This document shows, in pieces, positions 1 to 12,170 of a stretch of DNA of 64,000 nt. The notes under the pieces are model-generated. The model had not been told where the DNA came from and searched no databases. It was given only the letters and a program-made list of their open reading frames with translations. The first letter of the stretch is position 1. Each line of letters opens with the position of its first letter. The DNA lies in the NCBI GenBank assembly GCA_949825025.1, contig OX463784.1, positions 20,578,761 through 20,642,760 on the forward strand, given 5' to 3'. Source of the DNA: Siphlonurus alternatus (lineage: Eukaryota > Arthropoda > Insecta > Ephemeroptera > Siphlonuridae). Made by a program: the position numbers and the translations under genes.

Positions 1-175
1 AAAGTTTGTTTTAAATTTGTTCAAATAAACGGAAGAACATTTTTAATTAAATACAAAATCACCTCAAATATACAAAAACAGTAGTAAAAATTAATTATAA
101 TTTCTAGTTACGTTTTTTAGACAGCAAAAGTTGTATGCATAAATTATTTCTAATTATGGTTCAGTGATAAATAAG

Positions 176-290
176 TAGAGGTGTCCGTCCTGACTGAGGT
201 TTCCACGGTTCCCTACGTCTCACCTCAGTGAATGCTGGGAAGCGTAACAGGCACCATCCTCTTCCTTCTCCCTAATAGTTACTATTTTTG
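176..290 (+). mobile_element. SINE 3' fragment (shared-tail family)
   Basis: The stretch 'ctgactgaggtttccacggt' followed by 'cacctcagtgaatgctggga' matches the 3' body of the SINEs at 9706-9965 and 2621-2950. The 5S-like head is missing, so this is a 5'-truncated copy. It ends in a pyrimidine-rich run. Confidence 0.75.
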
Positions 291-1030
291 GTCAGAAATG
301 TTCAATAGTTAAAATATGTCGGTAGTCATCTGGCAAAACCGGTCAACTGGCTTTTTAGAAACTTTACAGGAGAGCCAAAAAACACTTTTTTGAGCGTTTA
401 AAAATTCATAAAATATTTGTTTTTTTACTGATTTTTATGATTTTTTTTTGTGGTATCACTTAATTACGAATGTAGCTTGTAGTGAAATTAGAAATTCAAT
501 ACAATTAATAATTAATTCAGGAAAAAATAAAATGTCCCAAAATTAGCCAGATAGCCGATTTTGCCAGACTCAGATTCAGGAATTTGTAGCCACTTGGCCG
601 GTTTTGCCAGACTGCAATTAGCTTTTTTTCCACCAGTTATCCGCTTTTGCCAGACTCAAATTCAGGATTTTTTAAATTTAACATTATAAAATAAGTTAAC
701 AATTAAATTACTATTTTATTATATTGAGCAACTGGATTTTAATCTACATAAAAAATAATATTATATAAAATAATAATTGCGTATAATAATCATCACTTGA
801 AATTGAAGCTTAATTGTTGTGCTTCTTAACGGTAGCATTATAATTTATAACAATTATGCTTTGTAAGATAATAAATTACTAGCGCTTTTAAGCATTATTA
901 CGCAATATAATTCTTTATATCCCAATGTACAACATGCACTTCAATTATAAATTAAAATAATATACTCATTAAGTGGGTATTGTAGGTTCAAAAAAAGTTT
1001 ATCTACACAAAAATAACAAGTTTGAATATG

Positions 1031-1300
1031 TGGGAGGTACGATGCAGTGCGCTTGACCAGGTCTCGTCAGATCACTGAAGTCAAGCAACGCCGAGCGTGG
1101 TTAGCAGTTGGATGAGTGACCATTTTCAACAAAAAATGCATTATCCACCCAGGGGTAAATCATTGCGCTTTTCCACTATGTGGTTCCCCTGGCTTTGGAC
1201 CATTGCACTTCCGATTCATTGACAAAAGCTCTAGCGACCATCCTGTCTGAGGTTTCCACGTTTCCCTCAGTCACAGGTAAATTCCGGGAAGAATTGCAAT
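1031..1300 (+). mobile_element. 5S-rRNA-headed SINE, copy nested in the 320-2464 element
   Basis: Bases 1050-1120 follow the middle of 5S rRNA: 'ggtctcgtcagatcactgaa', 'gtcaagcaacgccgagcg', 'tggttagcagttggatgagt', then 'gacc'. This spans the A-box, intermediate element and C-box of the TFIIIA/Pol III internal promoter. Downstream sequence departs from 5S and matches the bodies of the other 5S SINEs ('ggttcccctggctttggacc', 'ctgaggtttccacgtttccc'). This organisation is that of SINE3-type elements. The copy is interrupted at its 3' end by the palindrome starting at 1311. Confidence 0.85.
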
Positions 1301-1310
1301 TAAAGTAAAG

Positions 1311-1943
1311 TGCGCGCCAGAAAAAAACGTTGAGTTAGTATATTTTCTAAAAATAGTTCAAGTAGTCCTCCATATCAAACCAAAATTCAAAAAATTCTAT
1401 CTCAAATAGGTTTGCAAGAAAAAAATTCCAAAGTCAGAGTGAACGCGTTGCTTAACATGGGGCCTTACCTGACAAAAACCCTCGAATATCTCGAAAAAAT
1501 ACACCGTTAGATGGTATGAAAAAAATATAGTATTGTTCTATGACCCAAGCTTTAACCAAAAACCGATTAAAAAAAATTCTCTTGAATCCATTTTTCCGTA
1601 AAAAAATAATAAAAAATCTTATGGGAATTAACATGATAGATTTTCTTGATTTTTTTACGGAAAAATGGATTCAAGAGAATTTTTTTAATTGGTTTTTGGT
1701 TAAAACTTGGGTCATAGAACATTACTATATTTTTTTCATACCATCTAACGGTGTATTTTTTCGAGATATTCGAGGGTTTTAGTCAGGTAAGGCCCCATGT
1801 TAAGCAACGCGTTCACTCTGACTTTGGAATTTTTTTCTGGCAAACCTATTTGAGATAGAATTTTTTGAATTTTGGTTTGATATGGAGGACTACTTGAACT
1901 ATTTTTAGAAAATACTAACTCAACTTTTTTTTTCTGGCGAGCA
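1311..1943. repeat. Long near-perfect palindrome, arms ~310 bp
   Basis: The left arm starts TGCGCGCCAGAAAAAAACGT and the right arm ends in its near-exact complement at 1943. The axis is near 1627 and there is almost no spacer. Arm features repeat in mirror order, for example 'gtagtcctccatatcaaacc' (1361-1380) against 'ggtttgatatggaggactac' (about 1874-1893). Mismatches are few. Open frames on both strands here are arm artefacts. A transcript through it would fold into a ~300-bp hairpin. Confidence 0.9.
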
Positions 1944-1954
1944 CGGGAAAAATT

Positions 1955-2050
1955 AATGCATCCGGATGTGCATCCCAGATGCATGGAAAATAAATTTGCA
2001 TCCGGATCCGCATCTCGGATATATGAAAAAAACGCGTGCATCCGGTCCCT
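1955..2050 (+). repeat. Short degenerate tandem repeat, ~40-bp unit
   Basis: The motif GCATCCGGAT followed by a second GCATC and GAT recurs at about 1958, 2000 and 2038, separated by A-rich runs. It abuts the right end of the long palindrome and lies inside the 320-2464 element. Confidence 0.6.
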
Positions 2051-2620
2051 GAATTCATAAAAAATAATTATCTATTATAGTCTATAATAATCAGTATTAA
2101 AAATAAATAATTTTAAATTAATAAAAATTAAAAATCTTCAATTATTTTTGTAACAAGATTAGAGCCAGATATCCGGTTTTGCCAGATTCATGAGACAGCT
2201 TTTTAAACCACTTGTCCGCTTTTGCCAGATCCATGATGAACTTTTTTCAACCACTTGTCCGGTTTTGCCAGACTCGACTATGAGAAAAATATTTTCAAAA
2301 ATCTTGATATTTTTGCCCTTAAATATTAAAAAAAAAATAGTTGCATTGTTCAGATGACAAAATGCTTCTAGAATATCATAGGATTCAATGGAATGTACAG
2401 CACTATGCAAAAAAACGCAAATCGAAAATTTCGCCACTTGACCGGTTTTGCCAGATGACTACCGATGTAGTCTTTTAACGCTTATGGATACATAACAAGC
2501 CAGCTAAAAAATCAATTACAAATTCATTTCTATAATTCCTGAAAATAATTTCAAATATTCTTTCATGGTAGTTAGTAAATTTGTTTATAAATTATTTTAA
2601 TGCAATGTAAATATTATAGT

Positions 2621-2950
2621 GGGAGGTGTGGCGCAATGCACTTGACCGGGTCTCGTCAGATCACCGAAGTCAAGCAACGCCGAACGTGGTTAGTAGTTGG
2701 CTAGGTGACCATTTTCAATAAAAGTCACGTTTCTCACCCAGGGGTAGTTCGTTACGCTCTTCTTCTACGTGGTTCCCCTGACTTTGGACCATTGCACTTC
2801 CGCTCCATTGATAAAAGCTGTAGCGTCCATTGCATGCAGGCTGAGGTTTCCACGTTTCTCTCGTCATGGGCAAATGTCGGGATGGATTGCAAGGCCGTGG
2901 CCGCCCCAGTTCCGGAAGAGCCGCGGAAGGTACGGGGTTTCAAAATAGTA
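2621..2950 (+). mobile_element. 5S-rRNA-headed SINE, most complete copy
   Basis: The head at 2640-2710 ('gggtctcgtcagatcaccga', 'agtcaagcaacgccgaacg', 'tggttagtagttggctaggt') matches the 5S rRNA internal control region. The body has 'ggttcccctgactttggacc' and then the tail 'ctgaggtttccacgtttctc', 'gggatggattgcaaggccgt', 'ggccgccccagttccggaag'. The same tail sits behind a tRNA-derived head at 43551-43915. The 84-codon frame at 2705-2959 lies wholly inside the SINE and is not a gene. Confidence 0.88.
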
Positions 2951-3930
2951 TGTAATTAGTAAGTAGAAGTACCTAATAGGGTTCGTTAAAAAAAAATGTA
3001 TACATGATTATCATATTTAAATTTTACCTAAGTTGAAAGATAAAATTCTAATTATATCAAAACCATACTTCAATTCAATTTAGTTTAATATTTTTCAAGT
3101 ATTTCAATATTTAATATTTCATAACATGTAGATCATATTTCTTCATGTTAATATGCATCTTTACATTTTAACTTATGTTTAATTTTAGCATGTGAAAGTT
3201 AAAACGCAATAGTTAAATTTAATTACTTGTAAAATTTATGAAGGAAATTTTAACAACGTAGAAAATTGGTCATAAACATTAGTAGAGAATATATTTACAA
3301 GCAAAGGGAGAGTTGAAAATGCGTGGGAGTTAGCAACAGGTCCTACTGGAAACAATATTTGCTGTTTTAGATTTAAATCTGATTTATTGATATTGTAGTA
3401 TTTATTAATTAGTGTAGAATTAATATGTAAATCAGAAAATATAAAATAACACGTATATAGCAGTTATATTAACTATACCATTATTTATCTCGCATTTTTT
3501 TCTCACGTGTAAACTAAAAAAATTATTTTCATTTAATAAAATAAAATTTGTCTCTTTACTGATACCAGAGAAAAGTTACTATGTTAGCAAGAACTCCCTA
3601 ATACATAAAGTAATTACAATCATTGTACTAGTCATGTCAGAAGCAATTCCTGCTACATTTTCCTTGTTTGTACATATGTCAGAGCAATTTATAACACATT
3701 TTCCTTGTTTAAATTTACAAAAAAAAATAAATAAATAAATAAAAAATGAAAATCAATAGAAAATACATTATATTATTATTATTATTATATCACTAGATTA
3801 TTTCAAAGCATAATTTATATCGAGTACTGGTACATTTCCGGGTAGCAAAAATTCACATTTTTTTCCCTGAACATACCAAAGGCATGCTTATTTTATATTT
3901 TTTATTAATGACATAAAAATATAATTATAT
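2951..3930. other. AT-rich DNA, no gene seen
   Basis: No supported reading frame, splice-bounded exon or recognised repeat was seen, apart from short A- and ATT-rich runs near 3720-3790. Confidence 0.6.
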
Positions 3931-4109
3931 GGGGGGGCATTCACAAAGCACTTTAACCCCAACTTTAGCCCCAAGTTTTATCCCTGGTACTAAACATGGT
4001 GCTAAACTAGGAGCTAAACATGGTTAGCCCCTGGTTTAGCACCATGTTTAGTACCAGGGATAAAACTTGGGGCTAAAGTTGGGGTTAAAGTGATTTGTGA
4101 ATGCCCCCC
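3931..4109. mobile_element. Foldback MITE, ~179 bp
   Basis: The left arm begins GGGGGGGCATTCACAAAGCA and the right arm ends TGAATGCCCCCC. Arms of about 80 bp pair almost throughout, for example 'taccagggataaaacttggg' against its mirror 'cccaagttttatccctggta'. The centre is 'aaactaggagctaaac'. The tip CATTCACAAAG is shared with the element at 55748-55894. Confidence 0.88.
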
Positions 4110-4200
4110 ATGGAATCGAGCATAGCGTACATCTCGCAGCCGTATGAATGTTAAAATCCCATGTCTGAATCATTATAGACTTCTCAACTGAATATAATAT

Positions 4201-4356
4201 TGGACGCGATTCACGAAGCAGTTAGCCAGGTTTCTAACCACGTTTAGCTTAACCACTTTCAGCTATACCTGTTTACGTGTTAAACCACCTATAGTTAAAC
4301 ATGGTTAAGCTAAACGTGGTTAGAAACCTGGCTAACTGCTTCTTGAATCGCGTCCA
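4201..4356. mobile_element. Foldback MITE, ~156 bp
   Basis: It begins TGGACGCGATTCACGAAGCA and ends in the near complement GCTTCTTGAATCGCGTCCA. The arms pair through 'gttagccaggtttctaacca' and 'cgtttagcttaacca'. Flanking AATAT/ATAT extends the symmetry. The tip resembles that of the 3931 family (TTCACRAAGC), and a solitary tip of this type lies at 40453. Confidence 0.88.
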
Positions 4357-4359
4357 ATA

Positions 4360-6083
4360 TATATAAGATATGACTTTGTAATTTTAAATTGCATAAAAAT
4401 TAATCTGCATATTTATAAGAACACTTGAAAATCAGACAATTACATTTACAATGTGATAGAGCTATTTCTGACATTTAAATTTAAAAATAACATTTATTTA
4501 TTATCATTTTGCAAATAATATTTTTTATTTCTTCTAACCGTTTTTTTTTTTTTTTTTTTTTTTTACGTCTGGTTATCTCATATAATGTACTTCTACATAA
4601 TTTCTGTGTATCAACATTAAAACAAAAATAACATTAACTTTGCAAGAGTGATAAAATTATATGGATGGGTGGTATATTGAATACTATTGAATTGAGTGTA
4701 TATTTCGTGACATTTTAGCTGCTTTTAAGATGGAAATCAACCCTTTTTAAAGACTTTCAGCGTGTTTAGAAGTGTACCCATTTCAAATGTAACATAGAAC
4801 TTGAATCAGAAATCTAGTAGAAGATATGGAAATATTTGAATTTAAATTCAATGTAATATAATGATAGAGTATTCAAAAATAGAATTTCAACTTGAAGTGT
4901 CAAAATGATGATCGTCATGTCTGAATTTATATGTTTCAACGTGTCAGTCAGGATTAAGTAATAATGTAAGGATTTGAACAGGAATTTAGTTTGACAGAAA
5001 TCGCACGTAATTATATCACATGGAATATATCAAATATTACATATATTTATATCTATATGTTACACTGTTAAATTTTTTATAGTGTCGGTTTTATTAAAAA
5101 TGAAATTTTCTTAAAACATAATTTTGCAAAAGTCTTATTTTTTAATTATTTTTAATGTTTGAATAGTGTACATTATTGTATCTAAAGATCATAAATTTGA
5201 ATTAGTACAAAATATTATTAATTATTTTTATTTTAAAAAACATTAAAATTCAGCCTCTTAAGTGTTAACGCCTCAATAGCTTGTTATGCAGTTAATTTAT
5301 ATTACACTATATAAAGCCTATTAATATAATTATACTGTATTATTTATATGTATAATTAAATATATGTAAAGAAAATTTTACAATAATATTAAGTAAAAGT
5401 ACCCATTTTATAGGGTTTGATTAAAAAAATATATATTAAATACGTAAATGAAACTAATTTTACAACTTATATAACTGAAAAATTAACCTATTATTAGTTA
5501 TTAAATTTAGTTCAATATTAAAACATCAAGAATTGAAATCTAAAAAATGGCATGTGCTCTATTTTGATAATATTTAGCATTTGAAGCATTCCCTTATAAT
5601 TTAATGATAATCTACTTACGACACATTCACTTATAGTCTTAAATTATTAACATTACAACATAATCCTTCAATTAAATTTAGATAGAAACACTCTGATAGG
5701 AAGCAACAAGTTTACTAAACTAGTTAATGTTAATATGTAATGACAGAATTAATATCTACACTGAGAAAATATTACGGTTTCAGTCGTCGGTTCACAAATA
5801 TTATAGTTAATAATTATGTAGTGACAGCACTAAGAAAATATTATAGTTGACAAAATAAACAAAATTGAACAAGATTTACCATTAAATTTAACAAGAAACT
5901 CATGCCAGTTTGGTAATGTGAAATAAAGTCTATACAATCATATCGGGGAGTTTTATTTTGTTATTGTTTGTACAAATTATATTTATACTCTTGAGTAATA
6001 TTTAATATTATCTCACGTCAGTGAAGGAAACAATATGTAACAATTGTTGATTTATAATATGTTACTCTATATATGTCCCCATC
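4360..6083. other. AT-rich DNA, no gene seen
   Basis: Nothing coding is supported. A poly(T) run of about 22 bases lies at 4543-4564. Confidence 0.6.
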
Positions 6084-6305
<222 letters not shown>

Positions 6306-6544
6306 ATCGTCTTTATTGAGGGCGGGATTTAGGCCATTTGGCCCACTCTTCCATCCAACCCAATGAAGATACAATGAAGAGATTTTTAATTATTATTTAG
6401 TAAAAACACATAATTATACTGTTGTAATACCCTACATAGTACATACTATATGTAAAATATACTGCATCAAGTACAAAGTACTCAACATGAATAATCTCCA
6501 TGCAACATTCTGATTGGCTAGGGATGATCACATGAGGTACAGTA

Positions 6545-6693
6545 CAGTTTTTGTCAATAAAAAGTGTCGCATGCTAGATTGTTGAAGTGAACACTCGCTG
6601 ATCCGACAACACCGTCGAAGTTCAGGTGAAGTGACTCACCTCCCCCATTTTGACATTCAATTTTTTACGTTCCACTTTTATTGATCAAGATGG
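6545..6693. mobile_element. Small Tc1/mariner-like MITE, copy 1
   Basis: TA flanks both ends (6543-6544, 6694-6695). The left end reads CAGTTTTTGTCAATAAAAAG and the right end, reversed, reads CCATCTTGATCAATAAAAGT. The interior 'gctagattgttgaagtgaac' and 'caggtgaagtgactcacctc' match the element at 36876-37103. Assignment to Tc1/mariner rests only on the TA flanks and the style of the ends. Confidence 0.65.
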
Positions 6694-7294
6694 TACATAA
6701 TTTTTTAATGTACAGGTGCTTTTTCATCTCTGATATTTTTGCTACTGAAACAAAAAAATTTATGCAGCCTTATCACACTGAAGAAAAGCTAACTGTTGTC
6801 TTGTGAAAAGGTCATATATAAGGCCTTTTATTACTCACAAGTCAGTATAGAGCATTATGTAAAATAAAGGTAAAAAAGTAATATGGTCTGTATTACTTAT
6901 TTATAATTACTTATTGTTAGTAACTTAATAGTAATATAATCTGGCAACAACAATGACATTAAAATTTGTGCTTTGGAGGGCAAAATCATGTACTACATTG
7001 CTCTCACTGTCAACAATGAAAAAGGCTTATACAATAGTTGGTTAGAAATACGTACAAAATATATTGCTGAACTGATACGGTTGTTAACCTTAAAGTTTTA
7101 CCAGTGTAAGCTTCACTTAGGCGTTAGATAGATACATTATGTAATGCTAATGTAAGGTGAGAGAGAAACATTCATGGAACCGTCAAGTGCGAAATTATCT
7201 TATATATAACGTTATCTTCTATGAATACCTGCATGAGTATACAAATTATATCTTCATCTCTTTGTGTACTTCAACGTTTTGAAAGTTCACTACT

Positions 7295-7298
<4 letters not shown>

Positions 7299-7383
<85 letters not shown>
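7299..7383. repeat. (TC)n microsatellite
   Basis: About 42 uninterrupted TC units. The two overlapping plus-strand frames here encode Ser-Leu repeats and are artefacts. Confidence 0.97.
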
Positions 7384-7385
<2 letters not shown>

Positions 7386-9424
7386 ACTTTCCTTCCAACA
7401 GTCTTTGCCTTTGCCTAGTATACCATATAATGTTTTCATAAATGAGTCTATATAAAATATGTTAAGTTAATTTTGAAATATACCCACCAAAGTAGCTCTA
7501 ATTTTGATAATATCCATTTAGGAAGAGTTATTATCTGTAATACTGAATGGCATAATCATATTATAAATACAATATTAATTCTATTATTAAATTTTTCATC
7601 ATAAAATCTATTTACATTTCCTTTTCTCTCTTGAATGCCAATTCGTGTATATCTTTAATCTCTCTCGTCACACACAATGTTATCAGTTCCATTTAGAAGC
7701 AGCTGGCACCTCTCTTGCTAATTTCTCTTTGCTCCACTACACACACTAATGTCAATGATGAAAATCTTGTTCATTAAAATAAGCTCCAACCATAAGGAAA
7801 ATTTCTATAATATTACAACTTGCCATGTGGCAGGAGATACAAATTTTCCAGTTGTTTGCTATATTATGATGTAATAGTGCTGAGAAAGATGAATTAATTT
7901 AATATTACTGGAAGTTGCTCAATTGGCATAACTTTTGTATTCAAATTTAATTTTAAAACTTTGTAAATATATTTTATTTTTACTCTATTATTATTATTTT
8001 CAATTTATCTGTAAAGTTTCTTGAAATTTAATATTCATATGTTAGTGAAGACAAAATACTTATTTACTGTTCAAGTAATCGATTTGTAAAACTCCCGATT
8101 TTTTTCACTGTGAATTTTTTTTCACAGTGAAATACAAAATTATTCTTCAATTTAAGAAAATTTACATAATGCTGGAAATGATTGAAAAATTGGAGAATTT
8201 TTTTTTCCGTAAAACTTTATTTTAAAATTTATTAGAGCATGTATTTTTAATTATGTTTCAAATTTTTGTTTGGTTCATAGTTGTATTTTACTTCAGAGAA
8301 AGACAAAAACATTTGAAAACACTTTTTTGTAATATAACTATATCATAATTATAAAACATGCTTCATATTGTTGCATTGCGTTTGAAAATAAAGATAAAAG
8401 ATAATTCTTATTAAAATAATATAACATTGATCTTGCAAGTAATTCATCTTGACAATTTCACTGTAATGTGAGCTATGTTAATGTTATTGGTACTTCGTTT
8501 CTATTAGTTTTAATATTTAATGTACATCAATAAGGCAATTTATTTCTGATGTTACGAAACAAATTTAGTTATAATTTTTTAGAGCTGACGTTTCAATAAA
8601 CTATACAGTGTGTATAATATTAATGTGTTCATCTAAATATTTCCATTTTGTTTATTATTAATTATTATTTAAAATGAAAAAGAATGAACATTTATTTATA
8701 TTATCATTTCGTTTGCGGTTGTATATTAAAATTGATAATTAATAAAGTTATCAAATTCCCAATTATTATAACTTTTTATGCCTCATTAAATTATATTTTT
8801 TGTTATAAGAACAAAAAAAAATTATTTCACAAAAATGAAAAAGTTAAAAAATTTCAATCAATGATATTACATCACAATAAAAAAGTTGCTACTAACTACA
8901 ATTGTGTATAAAATTGTTTAAATTGGGAGAACTATAGAGGACAAAGGAACAAAAGCAACATATTACGAAAATGTCGATTCTGTTAAATTATAAATAAACT
9001 ATAAAAGCCATCATTTCGTAAATTGCCTTTTAAGCTTTTAAATAAATAATATATTTATAAAAAGTATTGGTTGAGTTAAGGCATTTAAATAAATTATGTA
9101 TTTGACCTTTTAACTTCAGAAAATGAGAGGGGTTCTAGTTTTCCAAAGAACTTCTAAAATTAACTTCAGAAAATATTTTCCTTAGTGGATTTTTTTAATA
9201 ATTGGGTTGTTAAATTTTACTCGGATAATGTCAAAATGTTTTAATAAAATTTGTTTAAAAAATAACATTTATTCTGCCAAATAGCCACAATCTTACCCGA
9301 AAAAAAAAAAAAAAAAAAAAAAAACTGCAATTTGCAATTTCAGAAGTCAGGAATAAGCTATTGTTAAGGTGTTTTTATTTATAATTATCATTTATAATAA
9401 GTATATGTTCACTTGAAAAGAAAC
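7384..9424. other. AT-rich DNA, no gene seen
   Basis: No coding signal. It contains a small hairpin at 8104-8131 (arms of TTTCACTGTGAA) and a poly(A) run at about 9298-9324. Confidence 0.6.
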
Positions 9425-9705
9425 TGAGATGAGACTGGGGGAAATGTGGAAAACCTCATTCAGGACGGACACCTCTACTTTTTATCAATGGACCAAAGTG
9501 ATGTCTAAAGCCTGTGGGGAACCACACACAGCTGCATCACTGCACTGGGTGGAAAGCGAGACGAATTTACCTCAAGGAGAGAGCAATTTAATTTTTACTT
9601 GAAACTGTCAGTCTGTCACCCATTTAAGTATTAACCACGCTCTACGTTGTTTGACTTCGGTGACCTAACGAGAACTGGTCAATGCACTGCGCCACGATGC
9701 TAAAA
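9425..9705 (-). mobile_element. 5S-rRNA-headed SINE, minus strand
   Basis: Read on the minus strand, the head at about 9700-9625 gives GCAGTGCATTGACCAGTTCT, then 'cgttaggtcaccgaagtcaa' and a GTGGTTAATACTTAAATGGG-like segment. This is the 5S internal promoter. The body continues to a 3' part at 9440-9480 ('cattcaggacggacacctct' on the plus strand). It abuts a second SINE in the other orientation. Confidence 0.82.
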
Positions 9706-9965
9706 ATGCTTAAGTAAAAATCTTGATGCTTCCTCCCTGGATTGAATTGATCTCGCTTTCCACCGAGTGCCAGCGATACACTTGTGTGTAGTTCTCCAGG
9801 CTTTGGACGTCGCTTTAGTTCATTGATTGAGGTCCTGACTGAGGTTCTCCACTCCACGGTTCCCTCAGTCTCACCTCAGTGAATGCTAGGACGTGCAACA
9901 GGCTATGGCCACCATCCTTTCCATACCTTACCTTATCCCTTCCTTTTACCCCGCTGCGAGTTGTA
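9706..9965 (+). mobile_element. SINE body of the same family, plus strand, head missing
   Basis: The segments 'gttctccaggctttggacgt', 'ggttccctcagtctcacctc', 'agtgaatgctaggacgtgca' and 'aggctatggccaccatcctt' match the common SINE body and tail. No 5S-like head precedes it. It lies head-to-head with the minus-strand copy at 9425-9705. The minus-strand frame at 9642-9857 spans the junction and is not a gene. Confidence 0.8.
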
Positions 9966-9969
9966 AGCT

Positions 9970-11920
9970 GTTGTGTAAAAAATATAAAATAAAAAAATTA
10001 AAATAATAAAAAAAATTGCACAGAGATTTCAAAATGCAAAATTTTAGATGTTTCATTTATGATCATAGTTCAACCAAAATTCTTCCACTTTAAGTAGTAA
10101 CCTTATATATACATATTATTTACTATATTTTATGTTGAACTGTACTGTAGAATTCTTGTGGAATCAGAGTAAAGGTTGGAATATTTGAAATCAGAACATC
10201 TCATTGTTATTTTATAATATCATGGAATATTAATAACAAGATCTCGTTACTATGGAAACGGTAAATTATTTATAATTGCTTTAATATTGAAAATGATCCT
10301 GATATATGATTTTCCATGTTAAATATAAACCTTTTATTACCTGTTGGAATACATCTGGTTAATTATAATCATATTACACAACGCAGACTATATCATAAAA
10401 TAGTGAGCTGTAATTTGATCATACTAATTTTATTAATAAAAAGTACAATTATTAAATAAACATTATTCCCTCTCTGAAAGTTATTATAATTAATTGTGTA
10501 ACTTTAAACTTTAATATAGTAATTGTATACACTACAGTGTACGGTAATAATGATTATATCGAAGTTCAACAAAATATAATTCTATCTTTAAGAAATCATT
10601 GCAGAAAAAAATATACAAAACTTACAAACAAAAAAAAAAAAATCCTACTGCATGGTCGTCCGCCGTACATTGTATTAAAGTTGTATGCTTCATTTTGTAA
10701 TCATTAATTTCTGTTGTTTAATTAATTCGATGTTTATTAAGGTAAAAACACGTTATAATTTCACAGTTATAATTTAGGTGCATCATACACCTAATTATAT
10801 AGACAGCGCAAGTGTTGAGAACTATATATGTTTTAGAAGTAAGACATAAATTTTGGTAAGTTAAAAAGCGATAAAATTTACGTAACACCATACCCTTATG
10901 ATTTCATTCTAAATATTTTTCAATTATTTCTTATATTTTCTGACAATTAAAGTAAAAAAAAAAAAAAGAATTAAAATTGAAAATTATAATAAATTGAATA
11001 TTTAACACATGAAGGCACCCAAAAACAATCAAAAGATGATAACATATTTGTAAAAAAATATCACAATTAAAATAGAGGCTCGAGCCTCCTTAAATATTGT
11101 TTTGGGACCCGACATGCGTACCTCTATTGCTTCAGAGCAGAGTTATTCGTATTGTTCCTTGCAGTTGTACGTATTCGAACTTATAATTAAACAGATTAAT
11201 TTTTTTTACACAGTATAAAATTCTAATTTTTAAAAAAATATTACATTTATTTGCTGATTGCTTATATATAATTATATCGTGATTTTCAAGTTGAACAACT
11301 TTCAGAAGTCCGTATTAATCAAATTTGTTAGTGAACTCGTTGATATTTCTATGAAAACTTCTCGAGTCCTTCCATTAGGAAATATTTTCTCAAAGTTACG
11401 TAAGAGCAATTATTAAATTGAAAGGGAGTTTTAATTAATTTAAAAGATTCGAAGTGGTTTGTAGTTCTCGTGCTTTTCAATTATTAAAGGTTCCTGTAAG
11501 ATGGAATAAATTTATAAATAACTACAAATTATACCTAAATAAAACCGTAAATAGGAGAGAATAGCTGGAGAATAGTGCTTCCAATATAAATTTATTATTT
11601 CAAACTCTTCCTTCTTCCGTTCTTTGATTTCGAATTCGTGTTACATATCTAAAACAGACTTGCAAATAACGTTACTTGTTTGAATCTATGCAAAATGAAC
11701 AATAGAATTTTAGTGCTATTTCATTGGCACACTACATGTTTATATAAATATTTAAAATAATATATTATAATAATTATAATAACAAAATGTTACAAAATGA
11801 AGCAAAAAATAAAAATGAAACAATAAAATCCACTTAAAATAAAATATTGTTATAAAAAATAATAAAAACAAAAAAATTGATTATTACATTTTTTCTTAAC
11901 TATTTCCTTAATTGAACTTT
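9970..11920. other. AT-rich DNA, no gene seen
   Basis: Homopolymer A runs and scattered AT-rich sequence only. No exon or repeat family was recognised. Confidence 0.6.
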
Positions 11921-11924
11921 GTTG

Positions 11925-12170
11925 ATTTCAATAAGTGACAATTCAACTTCCTGGCTCTTCGGTAACCTGACCTGGTATATTGCTTATTAGGATTTTCGTG
12001 GGAAACATCCAAACCAGGGCGGCCATGACCTTTGCAATCCATCCTAGCATTTGCCTGGTTTTAACTGAGGGACCATGGAAACTTCAGTCAAGATGGTCGA
12101 CAATTGACGAAGGATGCACTCAATGACCTCCCTGATGTTCCTTAACAAACGCTACTTGTGAAAGTTATGT
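11925..12170 (-). mobile_element. SINE tail, minus strand, 5' truncated
   Basis: The plus-strand text 'aaccagggcggccatgacct', 'caatccatcctagcatttgc' and 'ctgagggaccatggaaactt' parallels the minus-strand SINE at 43551-43915. The alignment continues through the spacer 'gatgcactcaatgacctccc' and 'cgctacttgtgaaa'. The tRNA-like head is absent. Confidence 0.8.

Larger units (their letters stand above)
320..2464. mobile_element. Putative non-autonomous TIR transposon with subterminal repeats
   Basis: The left end reads CGGTAGTCATCTGGCAAAAC and the right end is its reverse complement (2441-2464), with the match running on for about 10 more bases. Both ends are flanked by ATGT (316-319 and 2465-2468), a possible 4-bp target duplication. 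A motif close to CCGGTTTTGCCAGA recurs near both ends, at about 555, 598, 641, 2172, 2216 and 2259. All of these face the same way. The interior holds a 5S SINE (1031-1300), a long palindrome (1311-1943) and a short tandem repeat. No transposase frame is present. The superfamily is not assigned; the subterminal repeats would suit hAT-like or similar elements. Confidence 0.6.

Noticed and set aside
1452..2041. Frames on both strands at 1452-2041
   Set aside because: They are mirror images of each other in the long palindrome, with no protein-like features.
2640..2710. A functional 5S rRNA gene
   Set aside because: Only the internal-promoter half of 5S is kept and the downstream sequence is a SINE body present in several copies. 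No full ~120-nt 5S is present.
2705..2959. 84-codon frame at 2705-2959 and the overlapping minus-strand frame
   Set aside because: Both lie inside a 5S-headed SINE.
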